Source: Maritimibacter sp. (GTDB taxonomy: Bacteria > Pseudomonadota > Alphaproteobacteria > Rhodobacterales > Rhodobacteraceae). Taken from it: a DNA stretch of 62,906 nt. Each line of letters starts with the position of its first letter. Position 1 is the stretch's first letter. Positions 26,390 through 34,775 of this stretch are shown one piece after another. The position numbers and the translations under genes were made by a program. The notes under the pieces were generated by a model. The model ran no database searches and was not told the DNA's origin. It saw only the letters and a list, made by a program, of their open reading frames with translations. The DNA lies in assembly GCA_002701395.1 (NCBI GenBank), contig NZVC01000062.1, positions 37,818 to 100,723 of the forward strand. The letters are read 5' to 3'.

Positions 26390-27301
26390 TCAGACCTTTG
26401 TCGCCACCGACACGGGCGTGATTTCGCGCCGTTTCAGCACCGCCTCGCGCCACGTGATGAAGCTGACCGCGCCCAGCACGATGGTGCCGCCAAGGATCAC
26501 CCAGCCGTCCGGGGGTTCGCTGAACGCCAGCGCACCAAGGATCACGGCCCAGATCAGCTGTAGGAAGGTGACCGGCTGGGTCACCGCCATCGGCGCGGCG
26601 CGGAACGCCAGCGTCATCGTCAGGTGGCCGCCGGTGGCGAAAACGGCGGTCAGGAACATGCCGCCCAGCTGGGTCCACGTCGGCCAGACCCAATCGGCCA
26701 GCGCGAAGGGCAGCAGCGTGGCGGTGACGAAGATCGACATCCACGCGACGACGACACTGGGCGCGGCGCGGCCGGACAGCGTCTTGGCGACCAGATAGGA
26801 ACAGGCGAACAGCAGACCCGTCCCCAGCATCGCGATATGCCCCGGCGACAGCTCGCGCACGCCGGGGCGCAGGACGACCAGCGCCCCCAGCAGCGCGACG
26901 ACGACGGCGCTGATCCGGCGGAAGGCCAGCTTCTCGCCCAGAAACAGCGCCGCGCCGATGGTGACGTAGATCGGCGACAGGTAATTCAGCGCCGTGACCT
27001 CGGCGATCGAGATGCGGGTCATCGCGTAGAACCACAGGATCACGCCCAGCCCGTGCACAATCCCCCGCAGCCCGAACAGGAGCAGCAGCGGGCGGTCGCG
27101 GGCCACGGCGAACACCGCGCGCAGCATCGGAAGGAAGAAGATCAGCCCAAGGGAATAGCGCAGGAACGCGGCCTCTGCCGCCGGAAGGCCCTGACCGAAC
27201 TGTTTGACCAGCGCGGTGACGGCCACGAACTGCACCCCGGTGACCAGCATCCAGAGGACACCGGCAAGCGGACGGTTCGGAGGGGAAGCGGCTTCGGTCA
27301 T
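26390..27301 (-). CDS. EamA-family (DMT superfamily) transporter
   Basis: 303 residues, ten predicted membrane helices in two EamA repeats (about 12-145 and 155-290). Inner-membrane metabolite exporter of unknown substrate. Family features include NYLSPIYVTIGAALFLGEK at the end of the first repeat and the matching TFLQLIWAVILGALAFSEPP in the second. The last residues VSVATKV are charged and cytoplasmic. Stands alone; 79 bp from ycjX. Confidence 0.9.
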   Translation of the reverse strand: MTEAASPPNRPLAGVLWMLVTGVQFVAVTALVKQFGQGLPAAEAAFLRYSLGLIFFLPMLRAVFAVARDRPLLLLFGLRGIVHGLGVILWFYAMTRISIAEVTALNYLSPIYVTIGAALFLGEKLAFRRISAVVVALLGALVVLRPGVRELSPGHIAMLGTGLLFACSYLVAKTLSGRAAPSVVVAWMSIFVTATLLPFALADWVWPTWTQLGGMFLTAVFATGGHLTMTLAFRAAPMAVTQPVTFLQLIWAVILGALAFSEPPDGWVILGGTIVLGAVSFITWREAVLKRREITPVSVATKV

Positions 27302-27355
27302 GCCCTTGCTCTATCCCGCACCGGGCGCGCCGCGACAAGGGCCTGCATCGCGCGA

Positions 27356-27970
27356 TCAGCCCAGCAGCAGCTTCGCCGCGATGGCCCACATGGTCACGCC
27401 GACCACCGCGTCCAGTACCCGCCAACTGGCCGGACGGGCGAAAACCGGCGCCAGCAGGCGCGCGCCGTAACCCAGCGCGAAGAAGAAGGTGAACGAGGCG
27501 GCGACCGCCCCCAGCCCGAACGCCAGCCGCCCCGCGCCCCACCCCGCCGAGATCGACCCAAGCAGGACGACGGTGTCGAGATAGACATGCGGGTTCAGCC
27601 ACGTCAGCGCGAGGCAGGTCAGCAAGGCCGCCCGCAACGACCCGCCCCCCTGCGACGCGGGCGACAGCGCCTCGGCGGGACCCAGCGCACGGCGGAAGGA
27701 CAGCGCGCCATAGACCAGCAGGAACGCCGCCCCCGCCCAGCGCATGATCGGCTCGATCCCCGGCAGCACGGCCTGCACCGCGGCGAACCCGGCGACGCCA
27801 AGGGTGATCAGCGCGGCGTCGCTTAGCGCGCAGGCAAGGCAGACGGCCAGCACATGTTCGCCCCGCAGTCCCTGCCGCAGGACGAAGGCGTTCTGCGCCC
27901 CGATGGCAAGGATCAGGGAAAACCCGGTGGCAAACCCGGTGGCGGCGGCGATGTAGGTGGCGTGGTCCAT
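27356..27970 (-). CDS. LysE/ArgO-family amino acid exporter
   Basis: 204 residues, six predicted helices. The N-terminal GFSLILAIGAQNAFVLRQG is the LysE/ArgO signature. Exports basic amino acids such as lysine or arginine. Start ATG 27970 is preferred over 28012 because it gives the family N-terminus, although neither has a good ribosome site. Divergent from an ArgP/IciA-type LysR regulator across 69 bp, the classic exporter-regulator pair. Confidence 0.88.
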   Translation of the reverse strand: MDHATYIAAATGFATGFSLILAIGAQNAFVLRQGLRGEHVLAVCLACALSDAALITLGVAGFAAVQAVLPGIEPIMRWAGAAFLLVYGALSFRRALGPAEALSPASQGGGSLRAALLTCLALTWLNPHVYLDTVVLLGSISAGWGAGRLAFGLGAVAASFTFFFALGYGARLLAPVFARPASWRVLDAVVGVTMWAIAAKLLLG

Positions 27971-28039
27971 GCCGCACGGCTTGCCCCGCGCCACCGCATC
28001 ATTCAAACTCATTTGACTGATGCTGATTAAGGCTGGCTA
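27971..28039. promoter_or_regulatory. Divergent control region of the lysE-type exporter and argP-type regulator
   Basis: 69 bp including an AT-richer stretch with TCATTTGACTGATGCTGATTA around 28009-28029, where an ArgP/LysG-type regulator would be expected to bind. Inferred from gene arrangement. Confidence 0.4.
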
Positions 28040-28915
28040 ATGCCGCAACTCGATTACCCCGCCCTCGCCGCGCTGTCGGCGGTGCTGCGCACCGGCAGCT
28101 TCGACGCGGCAGCCGCACAGCTGGGCGTCACGCCATCGGCGGTGTCGCAGCGCATCCGTGCGCTGGAGGAACGGATGGGCGCGGTGCTGGTCCTGCGGGG
28201 CGCGCCCTGCACGCCGACCGAGACCGGCGACCGCCTGCAGCGACACGCGGAAACCGTCGGGCTGTTGGAACGCACGCTGGGCGAGGATCTGGCCGCGCTG
28301 GCCCCGGCGCCGCTGCGGCTGGCGGTCAATGCGGATTCACTCGCGACGTGGTTTCCCGCCGCCCTCGCCGGGGCCGAAGGCTTCGTCTATGACCTTGTGA
28401 TCGACGATCAGGCGCATTCGCACGACTGGCTGCGGCGCGGCGCGGTGGCGGCGGCGGTCACCGCACAGCCCGGCCCGGTGCAGGGCTGCAATTCCCATCC
28501 CCTTGGCGCCCTGCGCTATATCGCGACCTGCTCCCCCGCCTTCCACGCGCGGTGGTTCGCGGGCGGAGTCACTGCGGACACGCTTGCCGCCGCCCCCGTG
28601 ATGGCCTTCGACGCGAAGGACCGGCTGCAACATGACTGGGTCCGGCAGGCCATCGGCGCAGAGGTGCCGCTGCGGCCGCACATGGCGCCGTCGACCCATG
28701 CCTTCGTCGATCTCGCGCTGGCGGGGCTGGCGTGGGGGATGAACCCGGAACCGCTAGTCGCCGGGCACATCGCAGAGGGGCGGCTGGTGCCGCTGATCCC
28801 GGACCTGCCGCACGACACACCGCTGTACTGGCAGGTCAGCCGCCATGTCGCGGCGGCGCTGGAGCCGCTGACGCGGTCGGTGCGACGGGCCGCGAAGGCG
28901 CGGCTGGTCGGCTGA
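28040..28915 (+). CDS. argP: LysR-family regulator, ArgP/LysG type
   Basis: 291 residues. N-terminal helix-turn-helix (YPALAALSAVLRTGSFDAAA and QLGVTPSAVSQRIRALEERM), then a LysR substrate-binding domain. The variant VSQRIRALE and FDAAAAQLG strings match ArgP/IciA rather than generic LysR proteins. Expected to activate the divergent exporter when lysine or arginine is in excess. ATG 28040 has GGCTGGC upstream only, so initiation may be weak. Converges with map; the two stops lie inside one hairpin. Confidence 0.88.
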   Translation: MPQLDYPALAALSAVLRTGSFDAAAAQLGVTPSAVSQRIRALEERMGAVLVLRGAPCTPTETGDRLQRHAETVGLLERTLGEDLAALAPAPLRLAVNADSLATWFPAALAGAEGFVYDLVIDDQAHSHDWLRRGAVAAAVTAQPGPVQGCNSHPLGALRYIATCSPAFHARWFAGGVTADTLAAAPVMAFDAKDRLQHDWVRQAIGAEVPLRPHMAPSTHAFVDLALAGLAWGMNPEPLVAGHIAEGRLVPLIPDLPHDTPLYWQVSRHVAAALEPLTRSVRRAAKARLVG

Positions 28916-28930
28916 CGCCGGCGGTCAGCC
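28910..28930. terminator. Bidirectional hairpin spanning the argP and map stop codons
   Basis: Perfect GGCTGAC/GTCAGCC stem with 7-nt loop GCCGGCG. The argP TGA is in one arm and the map stop in the other. No T-run. Confidence 0.5.
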
Positions 28931-29671
28931 CGGCTGGGTCACGATGATCGCGCCGCGATCCGTGGCCACGACCGTATGTTCGTACTGAACCGCGGGCGCC
29001 GGCGGTTCGCTGTACAGCGTCCAGCCATCATCGCCTTGCGAAGCCCAATGCCCGCCGGTGGACAGGAAGGGTTCGACCGTCAGCACCAGCCCCTTGCCGA
29101 TCCGGCGCCGGTCGCGGCTGGGCCATGTCGGGATTTCCTCGGGGTATTCGTGCAGCGACCGGCCCACGCCGTGGCTGGCAAGGTTGCGGATCAGCGTATA
29201 GCCCCGCGCCGCCGCGAACTGCCCGATCGCGGCGCCGATCCCCGACAGTGGCTTGCCCGCGCCGACCTGAGCGATGCCCACCTGCATAGCGCGCTGCCCG
29301 TCGCGGCACAGACGGTCCAGCACGGCAGGCACCGGCCCCACGCGGAAGGTCGCGCCGGTGTCGGCGTAATAGCCGTCTTTGGATGCCGAGACGTCGATGT
29401 TCACAAGGTCGCCTTCCGCGATCACCCGGTCGCCGGGAATGCCGTGGGCGATTTCCTCGTTGACGCTGATGCAGGTGGCGCCGGGAAAGTCATAGGTGGT
29501 TTCCGGGGCGGACGAGGCGCCTTCGCGGTCCAGCATCGCGCGGCCGATGTCGTCCAGTTCGCGGGTGGTCATGCCCGGCACCAGCGCCGCGCCCATCGCC
29601 TGCATGGTGTTCGCCACGATCCGGCCGATGACCTTCAGCCCGTCCAGTTCGTCCTGCTGGGTGATCGTCAT
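28925..29671 (-). CDS. map: Methionine aminopeptidase type I
   Basis: 248 residues. Removes the initiator Met from nascent proteins. The five metal ligands of the pita-bread fold can be placed: two Asp in NIDVSASKDGYYADTG, His in NLASHGVGRSLHE, and Glu in VLTVEPFL and QYEHTVV. The substrate His region is ASHGVG instead of the more common CGHGIG, so this may be a second, non-essential paralogue. Start ATG 29671, 82 bp from the asd stop on the same strand with a terminator between. Confidence 0.93.
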   Translation of the reverse strand: MTITQQDELDGLKVIGRIVANTMQAMGAALVPGMTTRELDDIGRAMLDREGASSAPETTYDFPGATCISVNEEIAHGIPGDRVIAEGDLVNIDVSASKDGYYADTGATFRVGPVPAVLDRLCRDGQRAMQVGIAQVGAGKPLSGIGAAIGQFAAARGYTLIRNLASHGVGRSLHEYPEEIPTWPSRDRRRIGKGLVLTVEPFLSTGGHWASQGDDGWTLYSEPPAPAVQYEHTVVATDRGAIIVTQPG

Positions 29672-29702
29672 AAGCCCAACCTTTCCCGATAGATGAAACG
29701 AA

Positions 29703-29727
29703 GAAGGGCGGCACGTGGCCGCCCTTT
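29703..29727 (-). terminator. Terminator after asd
   Basis: 9-bp stem AAGGGCGGC/GCCGCCCTT with loop ACGTG; on the minus strand it is followed by CTTCGTTT. It separates asd from map. Confidence 0.75.
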
Positions 29728-29753
29728 CGCAATAGCATCGACTGCGGCCGCGA

Positions 29754-30782
29754 TCAGGCGTCGGCCTTCTGCAGCACCTTGTTGCCCAGCACCTCGGCGA
29801 TCTGCACCGCGTTCAGGGCAGCGCCCTTGCGCAGGTTGTCCGAGACGACCCAGATGTTCAGACCGTTGTCGATGGTCGAGTCCGTCCGGATGCGGCTGAT
29901 GAAGGTGGCGAAGTCGCCGACGCATTCAATCGGGGTGACGTAGCCACCGTCTTCGCGCTTGTCGACGACAAGGCAGCCCGGCGCGGTGCGCAGGATCTCG
30001 CGGGCCTCGTCCTCGTCCAGCGGTTCTTCGAACTCGATGTTCACCGACTCGGCGTGACCGACGAAGACCGGAACCCGCACGCAGGTGGCCGACACCTTGA
30101 TCGAGGGGTCGATGATCTTCTTGGTCTCGACGACCATCTTCCATTCTTCCTTGGTCGACCCGTCTTCCATGAACACGTCGATATGCGGGATCACGTTGAA
30201 GGCGATCTGCTTCTGGAACTTGGACGGCGCGACCTCTTGGCCGGGCACGTACATGCCCTTGGTCTGATCCCAGAGCTCGTCGATGCCTTCCTTGCCCGAG
30301 CCGGAAACCGACTGGTAGGTCGACACCACGACGCGCTTGATCTTCGCACGGTCATGCAGCGGCTTCAGCGCCACGACCATCTGCGCGGTCGAGCAGTTCG
30401 GGTTCGCGATGATGTTCTTCTTGGAATACCCGTGGATCGCGTCGGCGTTGCATTCCGGAACGATCAGCGGGACGTCCGGGTCGTAGCGGTACAGCGACGA
30501 GTTATCGATGACGACACAGCCGGCCTTGGCGGCCTTGGGGGCGTATTCCTTCGTCGCGTCCGACCCGATGGCGAACAGCGCGATGTCCCAGCCGGTGAAA
30601 TCGAACGTGGCGAGATCCTGGGTTTTCAGGGTCTTGTCACCGAACGAAACCTCTGTTCCCATCGACTTGCGGCTCGCCAGTGCGGCGATCTCGTCGACAG
30701 GGAACTGGCGCTCGGCCAGGATGTTCAGCATTTCGCGGCCCACATTGCCCGTGGCGCCCGCGACGACGACCTTGTAGCCCAT
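29754..30782 (-). CDS. asd: Aspartate-semialdehyde dehydrogenase
   Basis: 342 residues. NADPH-dependent reduction of aspartyl phosphate to aspartate semialdehyde, for lysine, threonine, methionine and diaminopimelate synthesis. N-terminal GATGNVGREML dinucleotide loop, catalytic Cys130 in IANPNCSTAQ, and the SGSGKEGIDELWDQT segment after the second domain begins. AGGAG precedes ATG 30782. Probably a single-gene unit ended by the hairpin at 29703. Confidence 0.97.
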   Translation of the reverse strand: MGYKVVVAGATGNVGREMLNILAERQFPVDEIAALASRKSMGTEVSFGDKTLKTQDLATFDFTGWDIALFAIGSDATKEYAPKAAKAGCVVIDNSSLYRYDPDVPLIVPECNADAIHGYSKKNIIANPNCSTAQMVVALKPLHDRAKIKRVVVSTYQSVSGSGKEGIDELWDQTKGMYVPGQEVAPSKFQKQIAFNVIPHIDVFMEDGSTKEEWKMVVETKKIIDPSIKVSATCVRVPVFVGHAESVNIEFEEPLDEDEAREILRTAPGCLVVDKREDGGYVTPIECVGDFATFISRIRTDSTIDNGLNIWVVSDNLRKGAALNAVQIAEVLGNKVLQKADA

Positions 30783-31142
30783 TTTTCACTCCTAGTGTGT
30801 AAGGACGGGGGTTCTTATCGCACCCGACCTAGCGTGGAAACCCATTTGTCGAGGTTTTATGGGTGTCCGCCCCTTGCCCGGCCGGGACCGCAGCGACATT
30901 GGGAGCGCCATGGGGGGCGACATTGGGGGGGGGCGACCGCGGCATGGGGGCGCTGCCCCCGTCGCGCATGGCGCGACTCCCCCGAGGTACTTTGAAAGAG
31001 AAGAAGACAGGGCGCGATGGGCCCGAGCGTGCGTCAGCGCACGGCGCCCGGGGGTTCCGGCGCGCGGGCGACGTGCCGCGCGGCTTGAATCCCCGGGCCG
31101 GGCCTGCATATGTGCTGACGTACCATGTCCGAAGGAGTTCCC
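30783..31142. other. 360-bp divergent region between asd and pepF
   Basis: No gene. Holds the asd promoter side (30783-30860), a short direct repeat GCGACATTGGG (30889 and 30917) in a G-rich stretch, double-hairpin copy D, and the pepF ribosome site AAGGAG at 31132-31137. Confidence 0.6.
30946..31006 (+). repeat. Dispersed double-hairpin element, copy D
   Basis: GGGGGC-GCT-GCCCCC followed by a lengthened second hairpin GTCGCGC-ATG-GCGCGAC, then TCCCCCGAGGTACTTT and AAGAGAAGAA. Both changed loop and extended stem keep pairing, which supports a structured element. Confidence 0.85.
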
Positions 31143-32963
31143 ATGAAACCGCTGCCCCGCCCGCTTCACGACGCCAACGCCAGCGCCGGCGGAAAGGATC
31201 TCGGAGACCTTCCCGAATGGGATCTGACCGACCTTTACGCCTCGCCGGACGCGCCCGAGCTGAAACGCGATCTTGACTGGTTGGAAGAGGCCTGCGCCTC
31301 GTTCGCCGCGGATTACGAGGGCAAGCTGGCCGATCTGGATGCGAAGGGGATGCTGGACTGCGTTCTGCGCAACGAGAAGATCGACATGGTCACTGGCCGC
31401 ATCATGTCCTACGCCGGTCTGCGGTACTACCAGCAGACCACCGACGCCGAGCGCGCCAAGTTCATGTCGGACTGCCAGGACCGGATCACCAACTATTCCA
31501 CGCCGCTGGTGTTCTTCTCGCTGGAGCTGAACCGCGTGCCGGACGAAAAGCTGGACGCGCTGTTCGCCGAGAACGCCGAGCTGGCGCGGTACAAGCCGAT
31601 CTTCGACCGGCTGCGCAAGATGCGGCCGCACCAGCTGTCGGACGAACTGGAGAAGTTCCTGCATGACAGTTCCGTCGTGGGCGCCACCGCGTGGAACAAG
31701 CTGTTCGACGAAACGATCGCCGGTCTGGTGTTCGAGGTCGACGGCGAGGAATACGGGATCGAAGGCACGCTGAACTTCCTGTCCGAACCCGACCGCGCCA
31801 AGCGCGAAGCCGCCGCGCGCGAGCTGGCACATGTGTTCGGCAAGCACCTTCCGCTGTTCGCCCGCGTGCACAACACGCTGGCGAAGGAGAAGGAAATCGA
31901 GGACCGCTGGCGCCACATGCCGACGCCGCAGTACGGTCGCCACCTTGCCAACGACGTCGAACCCGAGGTGGTCGAGGCGCTGCGCAACGCGGTGGTCGCG
32001 GCCTATCCGAAGCTGTCGCACCGCTATTACGAGCTGAAGCGCAAGTGGCTTGGGCTGGATACGATGCAGGTCTGGGACCGCAACGCGCCGCTGCCGATGG
32101 AAGTGCAGCGCACCGTGGGCTGGGACGAGGCGAAGGATCTGGTGATGGAGGCCTATGCCGGGTTCGACCCGCACATGGCCGAGATCGCCGAGCCGTTCTT
32201 CGGCAAGGGCTGGATCGACGCGGGCGTGAAGCCCGGCAAGGCGCCCGGCGCCTTCGCGCATCCGACCGTCACCGACGTGCACCCCTACGTGATGCTGAAC
32301 TATCTGGGCAAACCGCGCGACGTGATGACGCTGGCGCACGAACTGGGCCACGGCGTCCACCAGGTTCTGGCCGCCGGCCAGGGCGAACTGCTGTCGTCGA
32401 CGCCGCTGACGCTGGCCGAGACCGCGTCGGTGTTCGGCGAGATGCTGACCTTCCGCAAGCTGCTGGACAACGCCAAGTCGGACACCGAGAAGAAGGTGCT
32501 GCTGGCGGGCAAGGTCGAGGACATGATCAACACCGTCGTGCGGCAGATCGCGTTCTATGACTTCGAGTGCAAGCTGCACGAGGCGCGCCGTCACGGCGAA
32601 CTGACGCCCGACGACATCAACGCGCTGTGGATGTCGGTGCAGGCGGAATCGCTTGGGTCGACGTTCGAGTACATGGACGGCTATGAGACGTTCTGGGCCT
32701 ACATCCCGCACTTCGTGCATTCGCCCTTCTACGTCTATGCCTATGCCTTCGGCGACGGGCTCGTGAACGCCCTCTACGCCGTTTACGAAGAAGGCGACGA
32801 GGGCTTCCAGCAGAAGTATTTCGACATGCTGAAAGCGGGCGGCTCGAAGCACCACAAGGAGCTTCTGGCGCCGTTCGGGCTTGATGCCTCGGATCCGAAG
32901 TTCTGGGACAAGGGGCTGTCGATGATCTCTGGCATGATCGACGAGCTCGAAGCGCTCGAATAA
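31143..32963 (+). CDS. pepF: Oligoendopeptidase F (M3B family)
   Basis: 606 residues. Cytoplasmic zinc oligopeptidase that degrades 7-17-residue peptides. Active site HELGH at 399-403 with downstream Glu in LTLAETASVFGEML. N-terminal M3 helical domain and PYVMLNYLGKPRDVMTLAHE before the site are family-typical. Start ATG 31143 with AAGGAG 5 nt upstream, preferred over an in-frame codon at 31125. The GNAT gene follows after 13 bp. Confidence 0.95.
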   Translation: MKPLPRPLHDANASAGGKDLGDLPEWDLTDLYASPDAPELKRDLDWLEEACASFAADYEGKLADLDAKGMLDCVLRNEKIDMVTGRIMSYAGLRYYQQTTDAERAKFMSDCQDRITNYSTPLVFFSLELNRVPDEKLDALFAENAELARYKPIFDRLRKMRPHQLSDELEKFLHDSSVVGATAWNKLFDETIAGLVFEVDGEEYGIEGTLNFLSEPDRAKREAAARELAHVFGKHLPLFARVHNTLAKEKEIEDRWRHMPTPQYGRHLANDVEPEVVEALRNAVVAAYPKLSHRYYELKRKWLGLDTMQVWDRNAPLPMEVQRTVGWDEAKDLVMEAYAGFDPHMAEIAEPFFGKGWIDAGVKPGKAPGAFAHPTVTDVHPYVMLNYLGKPRDVMTLAHELGHGVHQVLAAGQGELLSSTPLTLAETASVFGEMLTFRKLLDNAKSDTEKKVLLAGKVEDMINTVVRQIAFYDFECKLHEARRHGELTPDDINALWMSVQAESLGSTFEYMDGYETFWAYIPHFVHSPFYVYAYAFGDGLVNALYAVYEEGDEGFQQKYFDMLKAGGSKHHKELLAPFGLDASDPKFWDKGLSMISGMIDELEALE

Positions 32964-32976
32964 GCGGGTCACGCAG

Positions 32977-33444
32977 TTGGACATCCACATCGAACGGCTG
33001 CCCGACACAGAGGTCGGGCGGCTGGCACATTTCACGCTGCCGCCGGAACAGTCCATGTTCGCCGACCTGCCGTCGCAGGCGGCCGGCGTGGCGGGGCGCG
33101 AGGGGCACGTCATCTTGGCGGACGGGCAGCCCGTCGGGTTCTTCGCGATCCAGCCCGATTACGGCACCGCGTATGACTTCGCCCCGGACGACGCGATCGG
33201 GCTGCGGATGTTCTCGATCGACCATGCCGCGCAGGGCAAGGGACACGCCACCGCGGCCTGCCGGTTATTGACGGGCTACCTTGCCGCCGCCTACCCCGGC
33301 CGGGCGGCGTGCTATCTGACGGTGAACGTCAAGAATCCCGGTGCGCGGCGGGTCTACGAGAAGGGCGGGTTCGTGGACACGGGCGCGTTGTACCTTGGCG
33401 GCGGCTACGGCCCGCAGCACGTCATGCGGCTGGCGCTGGACTGA
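32977..33444 (+). CDS. GNAT-family N-acetyltransferase
   Basis: 155 residues. Acetyl-CoA loop in AQGKGHATAA (QxxGxG/A: QGKGHA) and a C-terminal VNVKNPGARRVYEKGGF typical of GNATs. Probable TTG start at 32977 with only a weak ribosome site, consistent with read-through coupling from pepF 13 bp upstream. Substrate unknown; peptide or amino-acid related by context at most. Confidence 0.85.
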   Translation: MDIHIERLPDTEVGRLAHFTLPPEQSMFADLPSQAAGVAGREGHVILADGQPVGFFAIQPDYGTAYDFAPDDAIGLRMFSIDHAAQGKGHATAACRLLTGYLAAAYPGRAACYLTVNVKNPGARRVYEKGGFVDTGALYLGGGYGPQHVMRLALD

Positions 33445-33492
33445 CCAGGCGACGGCAGGCCGGCGCGATCACCCGCCCGGCGCAGGGCGGTC

Positions 33493-33777
33493 TTAATCGT
33501 CGTTCACGTCGCGGTCGATAACCTTGACCTGACCCTTGCGGACCCCGACCACGCGGCGCAGCACCACCCACGCGATCACCGACAGCACCGCGAAGATCAC
33601 CAGCGTCCACGGCAGCGACCCGGTAAGGAAAGCCGCCGCCGGGCCGCCGGTGAACAGCATGGCACCGATCGCCGCTGCCCCGATGGCGAAGCCGAGGAAC
33701 AGGAAGCCCGGTGCAAGGACTTCGAGGATCGCCAGCACCAGCGCGCCGGCCATCCATAGCCACCAAGCGGCCCACAT
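33493..33777 (-). CDS. NfeD-family short membrane protein
   Basis: 94 residues with two or three membrane helices (about 5-28, 30-45 and 50-72) and a short basic C-terminal tail (RRVVGVRKGQVKVIDRDVNDD, truncated OB-fold region). The short (NfeD1b-like) form lacks the full OB domain. Start ATG 33777 shares one base with the SPFH stop. NfeD proteins work with the adjacent SPFH protein in membrane microdomains. Confidence 0.88.
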   Translation of the reverse strand: MWAAWWLWMAGALVLAILEVLAPGFLFLGFAIGAAAIGAMLFTGGPAAAFLTGSLPWTLVIFAVLSVIAWVVLRRVVGVRKGQVKVIDRDVNDD

Positions 33778-34673
33778 CAGCCGCGCCCCTTCAGCAGATT
33801 GAACGCATCGGCGAAGGCCTCGACCGCCTGCGCCGGCAGGACGATCGTCTGCTTGCCGTCGCCCTGCCCGAGTTCGCTAAGCGCCTCGACCTGTTTCAGG
33901 GCGACTTGGTATTGCGCCGCCTCGATCCCGTGGGCGGCGATGGCCTGGGCCACGACCTGGGTGGCGTAGGCTTCCGCCTCGGCCTGGACACGGCGGGCGT
34001 CAGCGGCCTTCTGCGCGGCGTAAAGCTCGGCATCGGCGTTCAGTTCGACGGCCCGCTTCGCCCCCTCGGCGCGGGTCACCTGCGCCCGGCGCTCGCGTTC
34101 GGCGTTCAGCTGCTGAAGCATGGCGTCGCGCGTCGCCTGATCGAGGTTCACGTCAAGGATCTCGGCCCGCGTCACCTCGATCCCCCAGTTGTCGACCGCG
34201 TCCTCGACGCTGGCCTTGATCGTCGAGATCAGGGCGGAGCGGTTCGACTGGACCTCGTCGAGTTCCATCTTGCCAATCTCGGCCCGGACGATCCCCGCCA
34301 CGGTGGTTGCGATGGCCGCGTCCACGTCGCGGATGCGGTAGACGGTCTTTTCCGGTTCGAGGATGCGGTAGAACACGCTGGTTTCCACCTCGACCAACAC
34401 GTTATCGGCGGTGATCGCATCCTGGCTGGCGGTGGGAAGCTGGCGTTCAAGGATCGACACCCTGTGCGCCACCTTATCAAGGAACGGGATCACGAAATTG
34501 ATCCCCGGCCCCAGAACCGAGCGCAGCCGCCCGAACCGCTCGACGACGTGCTTTTCCGACTGCGGCACGATGCGCACGCCAAGCCAGACGCACAGAATGA
34601 TGAACAGGGCCAGAAGAATGAGCGGAAGGGATTCGGCCCCACCGACGGCCTCGTAAAAATCGTTTCCGTTCAT
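33777..34673 (-). CDS. SPFH/Band 7 (stomatin/paraslipin) membrane protein
   Basis: 298 residues. One N-terminal helix (about 16-36), then the Band 7 domain (VPQSEKHVVERFGRLRSVLG, PGINFVIPFLDKV, TADNVLVEVETSVFYRI) and a long Ala/Glu-rich coiled coil (about 170-250, NAERERRAQVTRAEGAKRAV). Start ATG 34673 has AAAGAG upstream; an in-frame TTG at 34688 is less likely. Forms a bicistronic unit with the NfeD gene; role in membrane organisation or protease control (QmcA/HflK-like). Confidence 0.92.
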   Translation of the reverse strand: MNGNDFYEAVGGAESLPLILLALFIILCVWLGVRIVPQSEKHVVERFGRLRSVLGPGINFVIPFLDKVAHRVSILERQLPTASQDAITADNVLVEVETSVFYRILEPEKTVYRIRDVDAAIATTVAGIVRAEIGKMELDEVQSNRSALISTIKASVEDAVDNWGIEVTRAEILDVNLDQATRDAMLQQLNAERERRAQVTRAEGAKRAVELNADAELYAAQKAADARRVQAEAEAYATQVVAQAIAAHGIEAAQYQVALKQVEALSELGQGDGKQTIVLPAQAVEAFADAFNLLKGRG

Positions 34674-34775
34674 GATCTCTTTTCCCAATGTGTCCGAGCG
34701 TCTTATGCCGCAAGCGACAGCCGGTGGGCAACCGCCGCGTCGCGGGCCCTTACGCCGCCGCCCGCGACACGCGTG

